Below are positions 63,779-64,000 of a DNA stretch of 64,000 nucleotides, piece after piece. The translations under genes were made by a program, and so were the position numbers. Source of the DNA: Streptomyces collinus (GTDB taxonomy: Bacteria > Actinomycetota > Actinomycetes > Streptomycetales > Streptomycetaceae); contig NZ_CP133771.1 in assembly GCF_031348265.1 (NCBI RefSeq), forward strand, positions 4,774,001 to 4,838,000, given 5' to 3'. The notes beneath the pieces were generated by a model. The model did not search any database, had not been told where the DNA came from, and worked only from the letters and a program-made list of their open reading frames with translations. How positions within the stretch are numbered: the first letter of the stretch is position 1; every line of letters begins with the position of its first letter.

Positions 63779-64000
63779 CTACCTCCGCGCTTCCTCGTCG
63801 CGCCCGACCAACGTCAGCAGCGTGGCCTCCGGCGGGCACGCGAACCGCACCGGCGTGTAGCGGTTGGTGCCGCAGCCCGCCGACACGTGCAGGTACGACG
63901 TATTGCCCTTCGCCCTGTGCCGGGACAGGCCCTTCACCCGGTCCGTGTCCAGGTCGCAGTTGGTGACCAGGGCGCCGTAGAAGGGGATGCACAGCTGGCC
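63779..64000 (-). CDS. Metallophosphoesterase, C-terminal part (cut by window edge)
   Basis: The minus strand reads GQLCIPFYGALVTNCDLDTDRVKGL, then HVSAGCGTNRYTPVRFACPPEATLLTLV and stops at 63779. The GHxxGGQ...P.YG and SxGxGxxxxPxRxxxPPEI-type end is that of membrane-linked calcineurin-like phosphoesterases (here GCGTNRYTPVRFACPPE). The N-terminal metal-binding domain lies outside the window. About 220 bp of non-coding DNA with CAGCCC-type short repeats separates it from the Pr6Pr gene. Confidence 0.85.
   Translation of the reverse strand, partial: GQLCIPFYGALVTNCDLDTDRVKGLSRHRAKGNTSYLHVSAGCGTNRYTPVRFACPPEATLLTLVGRDEEARR

Overview
The DNA is very GC rich, with GTG/ATG starts, four-base ATGA/GTGA gene overlaps, long GC hairpins as terminators and actinobacterial gene families throughout. 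It is almost certainly a Streptomyces chromosome. No gene was identified by database search; every call rests on reading the translated sequence.

Region 1 (1-2.9 kb) is ordinary chromosome: a truncated NAD-binding ion-channel-like protein, a two-gene permease/DUF1980-type operon and a small two-helix membrane protein resembling Pycsar effectors.

Region 2 (about 2.9-37.7 kb) is a type II polyketide gene cluster. The core is an operon of TcmI-like cyclase, cupin, KS-alpha, KS-beta (chain length factor), ACP, a fused aromatase/cyclase-ketoreductase, a second ketoreductase, two ABM-fold oxygenases and a P450. Around it lie four flavoprotein monooxygenases, a DUF1772 (anthrone-oxygenase-like) protein, a deazaflavin-type reductase, a berberine-bridge-like oxidase, two O-methyltransferases, two tandem quinone oxidoreductases, an asparagine-synthetase-like amide synthetase, exporters, a MarR regulator and a large SARP-NB-ARC activator. 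This set matches the logic of heavily oxidised, nitrogen-containing pentangular polyphenols or polycyclic xanthones (inference). There is no glycosyltransferase or halogenase. Heptamer repeats with an 11-bp period, the classical SARP binding pattern, precede six transcription units, so the SARP regulon can be drawn from sequence. The amide synthetase has Ser in place of the catalytic N-terminal Cys, and its glutamine-binding motif is degenerate.

Region 3 (37.8-62.7 kb) is a tandem array of two integrative elements at the 3' end of a tRNA-Pro(CGG) gene. The same 45-bp tRNA segment occurs at 37801, 48037 and 62660. Element A (37.8-48.0 kb) has no integrase, Rep or Tra. It carries an orphan HsdM/HsdS-like pair, a Tn554-type transposon remnant, a TetR-controlled redox gene set and three decayed genes; it looks like a cis-mobilisable remnant. 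Element B (48.0-62.7 kb) is a complete pSAM2-type actinomycete integrative and conjugative element: GntR repressor, GntR-NUDIX regulator, XRE-TPR regulator, TraB/FtsK-like translocase, Spd-type spread proteins, rolling-circle Rep, Xis and Int. Its variable cargo (50.2-53.4 kb) is lower in GC and encodes unrecognised soluble and membrane proteins that could be phage defence. Element B is rich in perfect palindromes, three of which are probably operators.

Region 4 (62.7-64.0 kb) is the chromosome resuming: the intact tRNA-Pro, a Pr6Pr-type membrane protein and the C-terminus of a metallophosphoesterase.
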